Below, one piece after another: positions 26,836 to 37,754 of a stretch of DNA of 42,430 nucleotides (position 1 is its first letter; each line of letters opens with the position of its first letter). A program made the position numbers and the translations under genes. Origin of the DNA: Phaeoceros laevis (lineage: Eukaryota; Anthocerotophyta; Anthocerotopsida; Notothyladales). Below the pieces are notes generated by a model, which made no database searches, was not told the origin of the DNA, and worked only from the letters and a program-made list of their open reading frames with translations. The DNA is taken from assembly GCA_049999765.1 (NCBI GenBank), contig JBNGIQ010009380.1, positions 164,375 through 206,804 of the forward strand, read 5' to 3'.

Positions 26836-28801
26836 TCAATGATCATCCCTTCGGACGGTGTCAGTCATCCAACAGCCTTCATAAGGACCTTCTTCCTGCC
26901 GAGGACAGTCAGGTTTTGGGGAGTGTGAGCTGTGAGCTTGCAGCCTAAAACCATTTTCAACTCAGAACACTACAGAATAGCAGTCGAAGGTACCTGCTTC
27001 GATAATGACCAGGAAAATATTGCTTCAGTCCCTCCAGGTCCTTTAATCATGATCCTCTGGCACCACTCCGAAACGACAAATGTTGCTAAGTAGACATGCT
27101 ACGGATCCTTTGCACATTCTCTGCAACTACAACGTTCTCCGCCCGAAGTGAAAACACATCCTATCCTACCAGTAAGAGCCTCACCTGTTGGAATCTGTTT
27201 GGTCCTATCGATACCGTGCTCAATACATCTGCACTAACGTGTCCAATCATCACCTGCAGAACATGTCTATACTCTTGAGCTGCACACCTTCAGTTGCCAA
27301 GGAGCCCAGCAAGAAGGCAGGACATACTCCACACAACAGACTCGTCAAGTATTGTCCAGCACAATTCTATGTGAGTCCCCTGTCTCTGACACCTACTGAT
27401 CTCTTTGGTCATAATCCGTACCAGTTGATTCCCAGCACGGGTGGTGGTTGACTCACACAAATCAGAAAATGTCATCCACTACAAACTCCATGACTTCAAG
27501 TAACTCACTCTGTAAGGCCTGGCTTCCAGCATCTCCGAAAACCGAGACAGAGGGCCTGTGTGGGCCTTGTTGGCCGGTGAGGCGAACTCATACCTGCACA
27601 GATTGAGGTGTTACCTTCAACTTCCCAGTGAAGTGCCCCGCTTGTCAGAGGACAATTATTTGTTGTTCCATATCAAGCACAAGACAAAAGATCGTCCTAG
27701 CAGCCAGACTTACCATTGGTAAAACGTTTGTTTCATGTCAAAAAGCACTGCAGCTAAATTTACTGTGTCACAATGGGAGGGAAACTACAATTAGAAGCTC
27801 ACTTACACCAATCCCAGGTCTCTGTCATGCAAAGCTTTGAGCTGAGCTTGAACAACTTGCGAGGGTGCCACCTGCAAATGGCAAGGAGTTACGTTTAGTG
27901 CACGTCCTGACTTCACACTCCAACGACAGTCCGATAATTCCTGACTGAACTAAACGCATCTCAGAAACCGATAAGGATGTTGGAACTTACTTCTGGATGT
28001 GGCTTCTTAGGAAGCCCTTTTTCTCCTCCACTGAAACACCCAACCAGCAAGCGATATCAAAATAGGTTAAAAACAATCATGTCAGATCAGGCATCCAAAT
28101 GTAAGCATGTACTGCTCACTGCAATTAGCAGACGTGAACAGCTGACATGACTAGATGAAGGACAGGATACTGAGAATAATGTGTCAAAGATTGTTTCCTG
28201 CCTAAAGAGCAAGGAAAGCTGGTGGGTTATGAGCTGACCCATTCTGATTTGGGGAAGTTTGATCTGAGTCGGTTGCCGCAGCAGTAACTGTGGTGTCCCG
28301 CCACTTGGGATGACCACAGTAGAAGCCACAATCGGCCTGTAATCCTATACCGGCTGAGAATCTTGAACTTCTAGCAGCCATGGTCTCTTCGCTTCGATAA
28401 GGTTTTCTCCAGCTTGACAGGCTCGGGCTATATTTGCCAGGCCATCCCCGTTGATCATGAACAGGCATATCACTGGTCCCTGGCTGCATGCTACGTGCCA
28501 CTGGAGTCTTAAATGTTTCCTCTGTCCAGTAACCTGTTCTCAGAGCATGGCAATGCCTTCCCTCATTGCAGAGTGTGCAAACGGTTTTGCAGGGTCTACT
28601 GCATATCAGAACCTGCGACATCAAGGGTACGGTGCAGGGAGACATCAATGCTTTTCCACCTTGACCCCCATGCTTCTTCTTACTTCCTCTGGTACAAGAT
28701 AGGGACTTAGCTAGGCTTTCCGTAGCCACGCAACGTATCCTTTCCAGCTCTGCACATGAAAGACTTGCTGATATGTATAGAGGGTGTGCATCCAGCGCCA
28801 T
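26836..28801 (-). CDS. DUF4864-family protein, 7 exons, about 314 aa
   Basis: Exons on the minus strand: 28801-28239, 28030-27991, 27871-27807, 27593-27509, 27253-27185, 27056-26994, 26895-26836. All phases join without a stop. The C-terminal 120 residues follow the pattern I recall for DUF4864: VAPSQVVQAQLKALHDRD, then FASPANKAHTGPLSRFSEML, VMIGHVSADVLS, RFQQ, WSLSKQ, and finally EGPYEGCWMTDTVRRD. The family has no assigned reaction; members occur in plants, algae and bacteria. The first exon is a long open frame (187 codons) rich in Ser, Arg and Cys with no known domain. It may include a plastid transit peptide. A second Met at 28381 is an alternative start, giving about 174 aa. The body is well supported and the N-terminus is not. 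Confidence 0.8.
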
Positions 28802-29786
28802 CTCTTTGTGACTAAGTTCAAGGACTCAGAGAAAGTGGTTGAGATTTTGGGACTCCTGAGAATATCACAAAAGCCTGAGGTAGCAGCCGCAAGCCATCTC
28901 ACTTTCAGAGTCGTCAGTAGCCTCCGTGCCTGTTTGGAGTCAACGGCAGGTTAGTTACATTACGTCGCAATTGTTCGTGTTGAATCAGGACCAAAGATCC
29001 GCTGAGCTGACACCTAGTACACATACGATCTTGCGGGTGATGTATTCAATGGCAGTTCAAAAATGTGTAGCTTTCAGTAACCACGAATCACCAGCCATCC
29101 TAGGTAGCACTACCAAGCATTCCAGGACCGCCGACATAAAAGCCGGAAGTGAACAAAGAAGTCCAGCTGAAATTGGCCATCGTTGCTCAGAAAGTACTCC
29201 TGCTCGCTACTACAAAAGGCCAGGCATCCCGGACAAACGTAAGTACCGAATTCCGACTCATATTCCCGCGTGGATATAAGAACGCCAGAATCTATGATAG
29301 GCAAGAAACAGTCAGCCGAGGAATCCTAGCTGAATTATGTAACAAGCACCGCACAGAGAGTCCGTTGCAATCCCGGCCTACCAACCGAGGTATGCTTTAG
29401 ACCACGACAACGAACTACACGACCATAACTGCAGCTGGCACAAGAATCCAGACAGAGCGCCGCGACACCTCCGATTGCAGAATTGCACGGTTAAACCAGC
29501 GAAGAATATCTTGCTCTTCAGCTCAATTGGGAACTCGAGTACAAGATGGTTGCAGGCACACAAAGGAATCCGGCAAACATTTTCTGCACCTTACATCCCA
29601 CATTGACTGCTCCCTGCTCTCGCCTCTGAGCCAGCCGCAAATGAGGCTCTATCGGCGCACCAACCACCGGAAAGGACAAAGAGTGCAGACAGCAGAAAGA
29701 AGCGAAAAGCTCTGCACTGATACGAGAGATGCGCGGAAGGAAGACCAATCATAAGAGTGTGCATCAAGTAAGAAGGCAGTATCCCG
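28802..29786. other. Upstream region of the DUF4864 gene, no gene seen
   Basis: This probably holds the promoter and 5' UTR of the minus-strand DUF4864 gene. Open frames on the plus strand (for example 28926-29279) have no recognisable motif and no splice partners. Confidence 0.4.
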
Positions 29787-29790
29787 CCCG

Positions 29791-29852
29791 ACTCTCTCTC
29801 TCTTTCTCTCTCTCTCTCTCTTTCTCTCTCTCTCCCTCTCTCTCTCTCTCTC
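29791..29852. repeat. (CT)n microsatellite
   Basis: CT dinucleotides run for about 60 bp, broken by a few TTT and CCC interruptions. Confidence 0.95.
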
Positions 29853-31125
29853 CGGCCTAGCTGGTCTCTGGATGCGTCTGAGGGGCTGCGAGCCAGCCGT
29901 AACGATTTGTAAGAATTCGTGCTTGATTCTCCCCGGTTCCTCGAATCGGGACCTCCTGCTACCGTTTGGGGGCTTTACTTTTTCACTTTACCTGCTGTCA
30001 TTATACACATTAATTACGCTCACTTTTACTTGTGTAGGTCTGTTTAGGGGAACTTGACAAGGCAAATTTTGTTGCGACGGTATGAGAGTAGTAGTTTTTG
30101 CCTTGTCAATATTTCCTATCTAGAAGCCTCGGAGGAGGAATATGCTAGCTATAGGGGGATCTTTTTGACGATGCCATTGCTGTGGCATGGCGGGAACTAG
30201 GGGGAAATAGGGCTAGGGGAGGTGCTTGGCTACTTATAGCGGCGCTCTCCATTGTTCGGATGGCGGGTTGTTTAAGGCATGGACCTATGTTTGCTGCTTT
30301 GAGTGACCTGTCCCTTGCATCCGAGTGAGAGTTTCTGTGGCAGATTGGAGGTTTGAGAAGTTGTCTTGCGTGACCAACACGGTGCCTAGGCTCCTGGAAG
30401 GCGTGCTCACCTAGGACGGAAGGAGACTGCAACCTCGATTTGGTGACCCACAGTGTTGTGTGGTTGCCGGTTTCAAGTGTACAGTTTGCCACAATTTTCC
30501 AGTCCAGCATTCACCGGAGAGGCCGTTTGCACCTTCTTCTTCATGCTACGACAGCCCTCTTTTGCTCTCCTTTGTCCTTCCAAACCTCGCAGTCAATGCA
30601 TTGTTGGTTCTTCTGATTAGCTCAGCCCGGTAGAGGTGGGCTTATCACAGTTTCATTGGCACAACAGCATTGCCTCTCCCTAGCCAGATAGCAGCATTGC
30701 CTCTCCCTAGCCAGATAGCTGCGCAGGAACCAATAGAAAGTAGTGGGTATTCTCAAGCTCATGTGCCATGCTTTATAGGATTTTACTTCAATAGCTTGCA
30801 CTTGCCAAACGAGCATCGCCCTCCAGAAGTGGCCTATAGGGTTGCATAATGCACACCTTTTAACCTATGAGCCCTTGAGCACGCCATACTAAACAAACAA
30901 GTGGTTGTACAGGAATATAGCTAATCTTGATTTTTAGCTACAATATGTAACATACATATCAAATGTACGTATGATATTTTTATGTCCTTGTGGTAGCATG
31001 TGACTTGTAATGTAAAGTAGTATAGCTTTATATGTCGTTAGGTGCTCACCCAATGGAAGCTGGGAAAATTACAAAAGAGGATGGTGGCATGTTCTCATAC
31101 AAGTTATTGATGTATGGTTTGAAAT
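29853..31125. other. Unassigned stretch with a 27-bp tandem duplication
   Basis: No gene is supportable. A 27-bp unit beginning CAGCATTGCCTCTCCC is perfectly duplicated at 30665-30691 and 30692-30718. The sequence becomes AT-rich from about 30.85 kb up to the gap. The 121-codon minus frame at 30145-30510 has no known domain. Confidence 0.5.
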
Positions 31126-31525
31126 NNNNNNNNNNNNNNNNNNNNNNNNNNNNNNNNNNNNNNNNNNNNNNNNNNNNNNNNNNNNNNNNNNNNNNNNNNN
31201 NNNNNNNNNNNNNNNNNNNNNNNNNNNNNNNNNNNNNNNNNNNNNNNNNNNNNNNNNNNNNNNNNNNNNNNNNNNNNNNNNNNNNNNNNNNNNNNNNNNN
31301 NNNNNNNNNNNNNNNNNNNNNNNNNNNNNNNNNNNNNNNNNNNNNNNNNNNNNNNNNNNNNNNNNNNNNNNNNNNNNNNNNNNNNNNNNNNNNNNNNNNN
31401 NNNNNNNNNNNNNNNNNNNNNNNNNNNNNNNNNNNNNNNNNNNNNNNNNNNNNNNNNNNNNNNNNNNNNNNNNNNNNNNNNNNNNNNNNNNNNNNNNNNN
31501 NNNNNNNNNNNNNNNNNNNNNNNNN
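31126..31525. other. Assembly gap (400 N)
   Basis: There are 400 N, unlike the 100-N gaps elsewhere, so the size may be an estimate. It lies just downstream of the transposase copy and may hide one end of that element. Confidence 0.99.
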
Positions 31526-31633
31526 CAAACTACAACCATTTAGAGAGGGCACCAAATAGCGATTTTGCGATTTTAAAATTAAATAATTAATTTTATATAA
31601 AAAAATCCAAATAAATTCAAAATAAATAAATTA

Positions 31634-33331
31634 CTATGATGAAAAATAATCACCTATAGTTTTCTGCTTAACAGCCTTCAAATGATGGCTTACCACATGT
31701 TTTCCTAGAATGCGATGTAACTTCAGAGACTCCGTAGCATCATGCGGCTGTTGCATTAAATACATCTGTACAGTATCCATTGCTATATTCACCTCATTAA
31801 CACTTAGCGCCGGTGGAGGTGGTGCTTCAACATCATCCTCATCCTCGTCACTTTGCTCAGGAGGAGGAGGTATGATGGAATCCCAAATTTCATCCACTAT
31901 AGGAGCGTATGTGGTCTCCACATGTTCATCTTCTTCGAATTGAACATATTCTTCTGCAGACATAGTAGGATATATAGTACTCTTACCATCAAGTGTCAAT
32001 TGTGCCAATTCCTCCATAGCTAATGTCAACTGCTGAAATTGAGACTCCAAAGATTCTGTGTGCGGTGGTGGATCCTGATCCGGATCCTCCGAATCAAATG
32101 ATCTGACATTCAAGTCAAAATCATGCATCCTACCACTGGCAGCTGCATTCCATAATGTGCTGTGACGCCAACAATGCAGAATAGTATGTGGGCTTACCTC
32201 TACTCTCCAAGCCCGCTCCAACATCACTACTGCTTGATGGACATCTATGTTGCTGTCATTATCTACGGACAGCTGGCTGCATTGAAAATTGATCATCTGT
32301 TTTCTATACTGCGCTTTGAAAGAACGACATATACCTTGATCCATAGGTTGATATAAACTTGTTGTATTCGGAGGAAGAAACTCCAGCTTGGTGATTTGAA
32401 GTTGGTTTTCAATGTTGTTTTTGTGGGCAGAACAATTGTCAACCACCAACAACACTTTGGTCCGTCCGGTAATCCGCATTCTGCGTTCAAAGTCAACAAG
32501 AAACTTCTCAAGCAACTGAATAGTCATCCATGCCTTTTTGTTTGAAAACCAGAGAATTCCCAAATTGCTTGGACAATTGATATGCCGCCTTGTAAAAGCT
32601 CTAGGCTTAGCAGATTTGTAAATGACAAATGCGGGCAATTTCATAGAACCATCCATGTTAGCTGTTAGAGCCACTGTCAGCATGTCCTTGTGTTGCTTCC
32701 TTCCTGGCAGACGGATTTGAGCAAGTATTCTGTTTGGAGGAGCCCGGAAAAATAGATCTGTTTCGTCCATGTTGAAGATGTCCTTCGGTTCGTACTCCTG
32801 CATCAAAGTTTGAAGCTCTTTGATCCTTGCCTTAGTTGCTTCTTAAGTATCAGCACTAGTAGCCTCACCGTGCCTAGCAAAACTTGTAACGTCATGCCTA
32901 GTTTTTCATTTGGCAATCCATCCATGAGAGAAGTTCATACTTTTCTTACATGGGTCATCTGGAATTTTTGCATAAAAAATCTTTGTCATCTCACACAGCA
33001 CATCATCTGACAATGGAGCATCCTTTGCTTGCATACCAATGAACCATGCATATAGAGCCTCATCTACCTCTGGACATTGCACTTTCTTAACTCTCTTTGC
33101 AAACATATTTGTTGTCTGTGATGTTACCGAGGCCAGAAGCTGAGTAGAGTCTTTCACTAGCCTGGAGATGGCACTTGCCGATACCGGTATGGAGAAATGC
33201 TGGCCTACCCATCTGCCAAAATCTTTTTGAGTCATCACAGGGTGCTGGCTATAATATATAGCAACCTCTTTTTTCTGTCCCTTTGTTAAGAAGTGATGAA
33301 CACGACGCATCGTGCCAAGCAGCCACAACAT
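31634..33331 (-). pseudogene. pogo/Tigger-like (DDE_1) transposase, two nonsense codons
   Basis: One reading frame runs through the whole region (about 565 codons) and is broken only by TGA at 32906-32908 and TAA at 32843-32845. The N-terminal part (33331-32909) fits a CENP-B/pogo-type DNA-binding region of two helix-turn-helix domains, with a MTQKDFGRWVGQHF-like block and FSHGWIAK just before the break. The catalytic part has the three acidic sites as NMDET, VVDNCSAH and LYQPMDQG. The last two Asp are separated by 32 residues, the DD32D spacing of Tigger. An acidic, Pro-rich tail (DEDEDDVEAPPPP) follows. The protein ends in QKTIGDYFSS, which fits a PCNA-interacting (PIP) box. Flanking terminal inverted repeats were not found by eye, and the gap at 31126-31525 may hide one. 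So few lesions suggest a young copy. Confidence 0.88.
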
Positions 33332-33504
33332 GCTAGGGTAAGCAGTCAGGCAGTTCCAACCTCACAGCATCCCGTCATTTCATTACATCGTGACATTTAA
33401 ACAACAAATTCTCACCTTAGCGCGCTAGCGATGGCTATACTCGACACCACTACAAGCTGGTACAAAAAGGCTCCATCATTGGTGTGCCTACGCCATCGCT
33501 CACA

Positions 33505-33574
33505 CCAGTAAGTGTGCACTCAACGAAATCGAGCGCGCGCCAGTACGTGTGCACTCAACGAAATCGAGCGCTAG
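33505..33574. repeat. 35-bp tandem duplication
   Basis: Units at 33505-33539 and 33540-33574 share GTGTGCACTCAACGAAATCG and differ at about three bases. They lie about 170 bp upstream of the transposase frame and could belong to the element's subterminal region. Confidence 0.85.
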
Positions 33575-34725
33575 ACTAGTGAGTTAGAAATGAGTTATGT
33601 ATGGTGAAAAAAATCTTATACTTAAGATGTATTTACTTTCTTATAAGCTCGTAATTACTTAAGATAATTTACACCTTAATCATGTTTTGCCATTTATGGA
33701 GTACGGTTTGTGTGGAACGAATAGGACTTTTTTTTTCCTACGTGCCAATCACCAATTACCAATTACAGCACGTTACATTGAAGGGAGCAGCCCCTAGAGC
33801 AACTAATTCGGGAGGGTTCCCATTTAGGGGGGTGGCAATTATGGAGGGTAGACTGTAGCTGCCCTTGTGGCCCATCATGCCGATGTCAGTCAGATAGATT
33901 AGTAGTATGTAGCATATTAACTGCCATGTCGTGGTAACAAACCCTCGGTTTGTGTAGGAAAGACAATTGGATAGTTAGACCCGTTAGGTCTTTGCTACGT
34001 AGGTGGCCGGATTTGGAATTGCCCTAACGGGTGGCTGGCCTAGTGGCGGCGTTTAGGATAGGTCCCGAGCCTGACTTCCAGGCCTCAAGAGTAGGTCCGG
34101 AGCCCAGCCGTGCCTATGTAAACACGCACGAATCTGGAAAGAGGAGAAAGATGGTATTTCCTATTCTTGGCGTCTGACACGAGTATTGGCCATGGCGGAT
34201 ACACGGGTGTCAGAGTTCATGCTGAAACGGGAGTGAGGTCGCCAGGAGCATCAGCGTGGTAATTTGAGCCGGAATGGGACGGTTTTCGCTTACCAAATGT
34301 CTGCGTGTTACCTAGCGCCTAAGTGTGTGAGTAGGAGTGCTAATTTTGGAGAAAGGTGTCGTTAGCACGTAATTGTATGAGCACGCCACAAGTAGTAGTA
34401 GTAGAAAAGGTCATGCTAGCCGATGCCACATGGGAATCAAGCACACCGACACACTAAGTGGATTGGTGGTCTTTGCATTGGTGGTCTTCACCTTGCAGGG
34501 AGGTGCGCTCTCCCTTTGAATGAAAAAATGAATGAATTTATTCCGATCTGGGGACGGGCCAACCGGGCAACAAAGAGGCAACCTTTCCTAACACTCGGCA
34601 ATGTTGGAGCACTAGGTGGGTGGATGGCCTATGCAACGCAGTGAGTCACACCACTCCATGCTCCTAGTGCGTTCACTCGTGTCGGTAACCTAGCCTAAAT
34701 AGTAATAGTAAGCTAGTCCCTAATT
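33575..34725. other. Unassigned stretch, no gene seen
   Basis: Open frames are short and lack motifs. A GAATGAAAAAATGAATGAAT run at about 34518-34540 resembles a retroposon tail and lies beyond the 3' end of the LINE fragment. Confidence 0.45.
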
Positions 34726-34732
34726 TATCCAA

Positions 34733-35120
34733 TGTTGTCCCTCTGCGCCCTTTCAAGTGCTTGTAGTCTTTCTTTTGCCATGTCATGCACAATCGTTGCT
34801 GCCTCGATTAGGAATTTACCGAGTGTTCTTACCCTGGGTTGTTGCATGAATCCTGCCAGAGTGTTCCTATTGTCAACCACCTCGCCTTAGCTGCTATGGT
34901 GGAAGAGTTCCTTGTACTTGTCGTGCAGGTTGTCCAGTGCTGCACATCGAAATACCATGTGCTCTTCTCCATCCACCTCCTGTCTCTCACATCTCTGGCA
35001 TGTGCAGTCTATTCTATCGAGTTGTACCCTTCCCAGCAAAATCCTGAGGTTGTGGCTTCGCAGTCTAAACCTAGCCAAATGCAGGAGCTCTTGTCTCTTG
35101 CCTGCAAAGTAAAATCGCTA
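34733..35120 (-). mobile_element. LINE 3' fragment (zinc-binding RT tail)
   Basis: Minus-strand translation gives KRQELLHLARFRLRSHNLRI, then CTCQRC and EEHMVFRCAALDNL with YKELF. These fit the C-terminal Cys-His segment that follows reverse transcriptase in many plant and algal non-LTR elements (CxxC followed by EEHxxFxC). After a frame break, a second block with FMQQPRVRTLGKFLIEAA matches the usual end of such proteins. The reverse transcriptase core itself is absent, so this is a truncated, frame-shifted remnant. Confidence 0.65.
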
Positions 35121-35192
35121 ACTACCCTTTTTGTAAACACACCTACTAACTCTAGTCGGGTTTACTAACCCGCCTGGTACCATAACAACTTG

Positions 35193-35294
35193 AAGCTAAT
35201 ACAACCAGGTGGGTAGATGCAATGGAAAGCTTGTTAGTGTGTTCTAGAGCAATACTTAAAGCTAATACAACTAGGTAGGTAGATGCAATGGATA
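35193..35294. repeat. Direct repeat, about 36 bp, two copies
   Basis: AAGCTAATACAACCAGGTGGG-like segments with GTAGATGCAATGGA occur at about 35193-35228 and 35258-35294. Their spacing is about 66 bp. Confidence 0.7.
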
Positions 35295-35616
35295 GTACAA
35301 GAAAAGTTGGAGAAAATAGAAGGTTGTCTAGAAGGTTGGGCAGATGCAGCCTATGCAATGCACAAAATGTTGAGTTACATATCTGTGGCTAGCAACACGG
35401 TTTGCTTGATGTCGTTTCGCGGTTGGCAAGTCCCTACTCTGACTATTTGCGGTCCTGTATGGTTTGGAAACATCCAAACTACTCAGTGTGCATGTACGAC
35501 AAGTGTCAAAAAATAAATGAATGAATCTCACTGTACTCCTGGGATCCACAGAGCACCCCAAAGTTCGGGGTAGAACGCCTAGCCACTTAGTTTCATCCTA
35601 ATTCGCCTGATAAAAC

Positions 35617-35734
35617 CAGGATGCTACTAAGGGGGAACCTCCTCAAATAACTACACACACTAAGCTAGTTCTGGTCAGGATGCTAGTAAGGGGGAACCTC
35701 CTCAAATAACTACACACACTAAGCTAGTTCTGGT
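35617..35734. repeat. 59-bp tandem duplication
   Basis: Units at 35617-35675 and 35676-35734 both begin CAGGATGCTA and contain GGGGGAACCTCCTC, itself a short palindrome. They differ at one base or so. Confidence 0.92.
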
Positions 35735-36002
35735 CTGGTGTGGTTTCATCCTCTTCTAGTTCGACCCAAAAGGAGGGGTTTTCCTGGTCTAGTCTTGTCT
35801 CGACCTAAAAGGAAGGTTTTTCCTAGTCTAGTTGTGGACGTGGCTCCCCCCGGCCCCCGGGTAGGGGGAGCCGGGCTGTGAGTACATACATGTAAATTAC
35901 TTATGCTGCTAAACTACCGGACTGGGTGCAAGCAAGTTGATTTACATGCTCCGTCCCCACGCGCACACTCTCTAAAGACGCTACGGTAGTTCCTCCACTT
36001 TG

Positions 36003-36068
36003 AGTGAGTTTGTTCCAACGCACACTAAGTGAGCAAGCTTAGCAACTGTGCGTTGGAACAAACTCACT
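36003..36068. repeat. Perfect 22-bp inverted repeat (hairpin)
   Basis: Left arm 36003-36024 (AGTGAGTTTGTTCC to ACGCACA) and right arm 36047-36068 are exact reverse complements, separated by 22 nt. The loop itself contains CTAAG and CTTAG and can fold again. It could be the joined ends of a MITE or foldback element. Confidence 0.9.
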
Positions 36069-36310
36069 TACACGCAAACAAGCTCACTTGCACCGATAAC
36101 TTCTTGGAATTATACACACACACCCCTTTGCGCAAATAAGTTCACTTGCACGTAAGCAAATTCACTAGCAACTGAACGTAGCTACCTGCCTGGCCGAACA
36201 AGGACTAAAGAGGCAAACAAATGAAAGCTATTTTCCATGTGTCAATTCAAAGACATTGTAATTGGTAAATGTGGCCTGTATGTATGTATGACATACAATA
36301 TTAGGCGGAC

Positions 36311-36600
36311 TCAAACATTCACCCGTCGGCCCCGTCGCGAAATAGCCGGCATGGCTGGCGAAAAGCCCTACCCGGCCGCGTCGACGGACGGGCGTTCGCG
36401 CGACGGGTAGGCGGGTACTCCCCGCACGGGGTACCTCGCACGGTGCCCCGTCCGGGCTNNNNNNNNNNNNNNNNNNNNNNNNNNNNNNNNNNNNNNNNNN
36501 NNNNNNNNNNNNNNNNNNNNNNNNNNNNNNNNNNNNNNNNNNNNNNNNNNNNNNNNNNCGAGGGCCCTCGACGGGGTGCCCCTTCGAGGCCGTTTTGAGT
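36311..36600. other. GC-rich island around an assembly gap (36459-36558)
   Basis: The sequence flanking the 100-N gap is far more GC-rich than its surroundings and full of CG dinucleotides. It contains inverted words such as CCCGTCGCGAA against TTCGCGCGACGGG, and a run of GGGGTACC / CACGGTGCCCCG. The structure probably caused the gap. No coding potential is visible in the short flanks. Confidence 0.6.
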
Positions 36601-36754
36601 CCCTTTGATTGCCGTGACCCGTTAGACTACCCGTGACTCTCTTTCTCTCTCTCTACCAAGCCTCTTGTTGCGGAGGGCAATTATTCACGAGTTTTGAAGT
36701 AATCATAATAATAATGGAACAGTCACGAGTATCACCTCGAGCGTTGCCGGCAGC

Positions 36755-36822
36755 CTAAAGTCGCTACCGTAGTTCCTCCACTTTGACTGAGTTTGTACCA
36801 AGCGACTGAGTTTGTACCAAGC
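36755..36822. repeat. Second copy of a 49-bp direct repeat plus a 19-bp tandem repeat
   Basis: CCTAAAGTCGCTACCGTAGT through CACTTTGACTGAGTTTGTACC at 36755-36803 matches 35972-36020 with few differences, so the two copies flank the hairpin and the GC island. Within it a 19-bp unit, GACTGAGTTTGTACCAAGC, is tandemly duplicated (36785-36803, 36804-36822). Confidence 0.75.
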
Positions 36823-37754
36823 AAAATCCGTCAAAATGCAAGCCGCAAAGCTGAAGCAAACGACGAAGTATTCCTCATGATCAGCCCCCCCCTCGCTTCC
36901 CTCGGCCCCGGCCTCTGTCTCTGCCCCTTCTCAGCATCATTGTTGAACTCCAGTGTCACGAGACGAGGATTCATACTCTTTTGAAACCGGCGCAGCTGAT
37001 CTCCGCGTCCATCAACTGTCTGGCATTCTCAGGATGCAGGGGTAGGAGAGGGGAGGAGGCCGAGGCCGGGGACGGAGTAGCCGAGGCAGCAAGGCAGTAT
37101 ACCACGAACATCGGTGACCGAGGCGGTGCACACCTGTGTCTGGAAAAACAGGGAAAAGAGGCCGGCGCAAGTAGTCTTTGAGCTCGACGCCGGTTTTCCT
37201 GAGTCGAGAGGGCGCACAAAGTTGTACCTCGGAAGCAGTGATTTAGGGGGGAGTCATGTCGAATAGGCGTCTTTGGTGGCTTGTGTGGCTCAGCAGCTGA
37301 ATTCCGGCATTGTTCACTGGATTCAGCGGTGCTGGATCGGACTCAGGTTCCTGCCACAACCGGTCCTGTCTCTTGATCACGATCTAGTAATGTGATTAGT
37401 GATTTTGTACCTTTATGCTGGATAGCTGGTTATTCGCAAAGTGAATCGGCTTGTCTGGCCTTTGGACGATACTCCGAGAGCTTCACCTTGCCATCAAAGG
37501 TTGCTTATCACAGAACGAATAGAGGAATTTGTGCAGGTAGTTACGTGGACCCGGCTCGTGGTGGATGCAGTTGAAGGTATTTCCAAAGGTTTGGTCAAGC
37601 GCCACTGGTTTGAAGTATGAGTTTGTATGGAAGAGTTCGCGCATGTCGGAGCCAGGGTTTAAGCAATGGAGGTCCATCAAGGAGACCACAAGGGGCAGGT
37701 GTCGGGCATTAAAGAGCCTGCAGCTTAAGCGTTTGTGACAACGCAAAGAATATT
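36823..37754. other. Upstream region of the GT31 gene, no gene seen
   Basis: This probably includes the promoter and 5' UTR of the plus-strand galactosyltransferase. Open frames are short, overlap on both strands and lack motifs. Confidence 0.4.

Noticed and set aside
27290-27475. Minus-strand frame with TTTRAGNQLVRIM inside the DUF4864 gene
   Set aside because: It falls in the intron between 27509 and 27253; the flanking exons join in phase and follow the family order without it.
31032-31125. Open frame running into the 400-N gap
   Set aside because: Only about 31 real codons are visible, with no recognised motif. The rest of the apparent frame is N.
36981-37219. Open frames on both strands upstream of the GT31 gene
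   Set aside because: Short, mutually overlapping and GC-driven. More likely promoter or 5' UTR.
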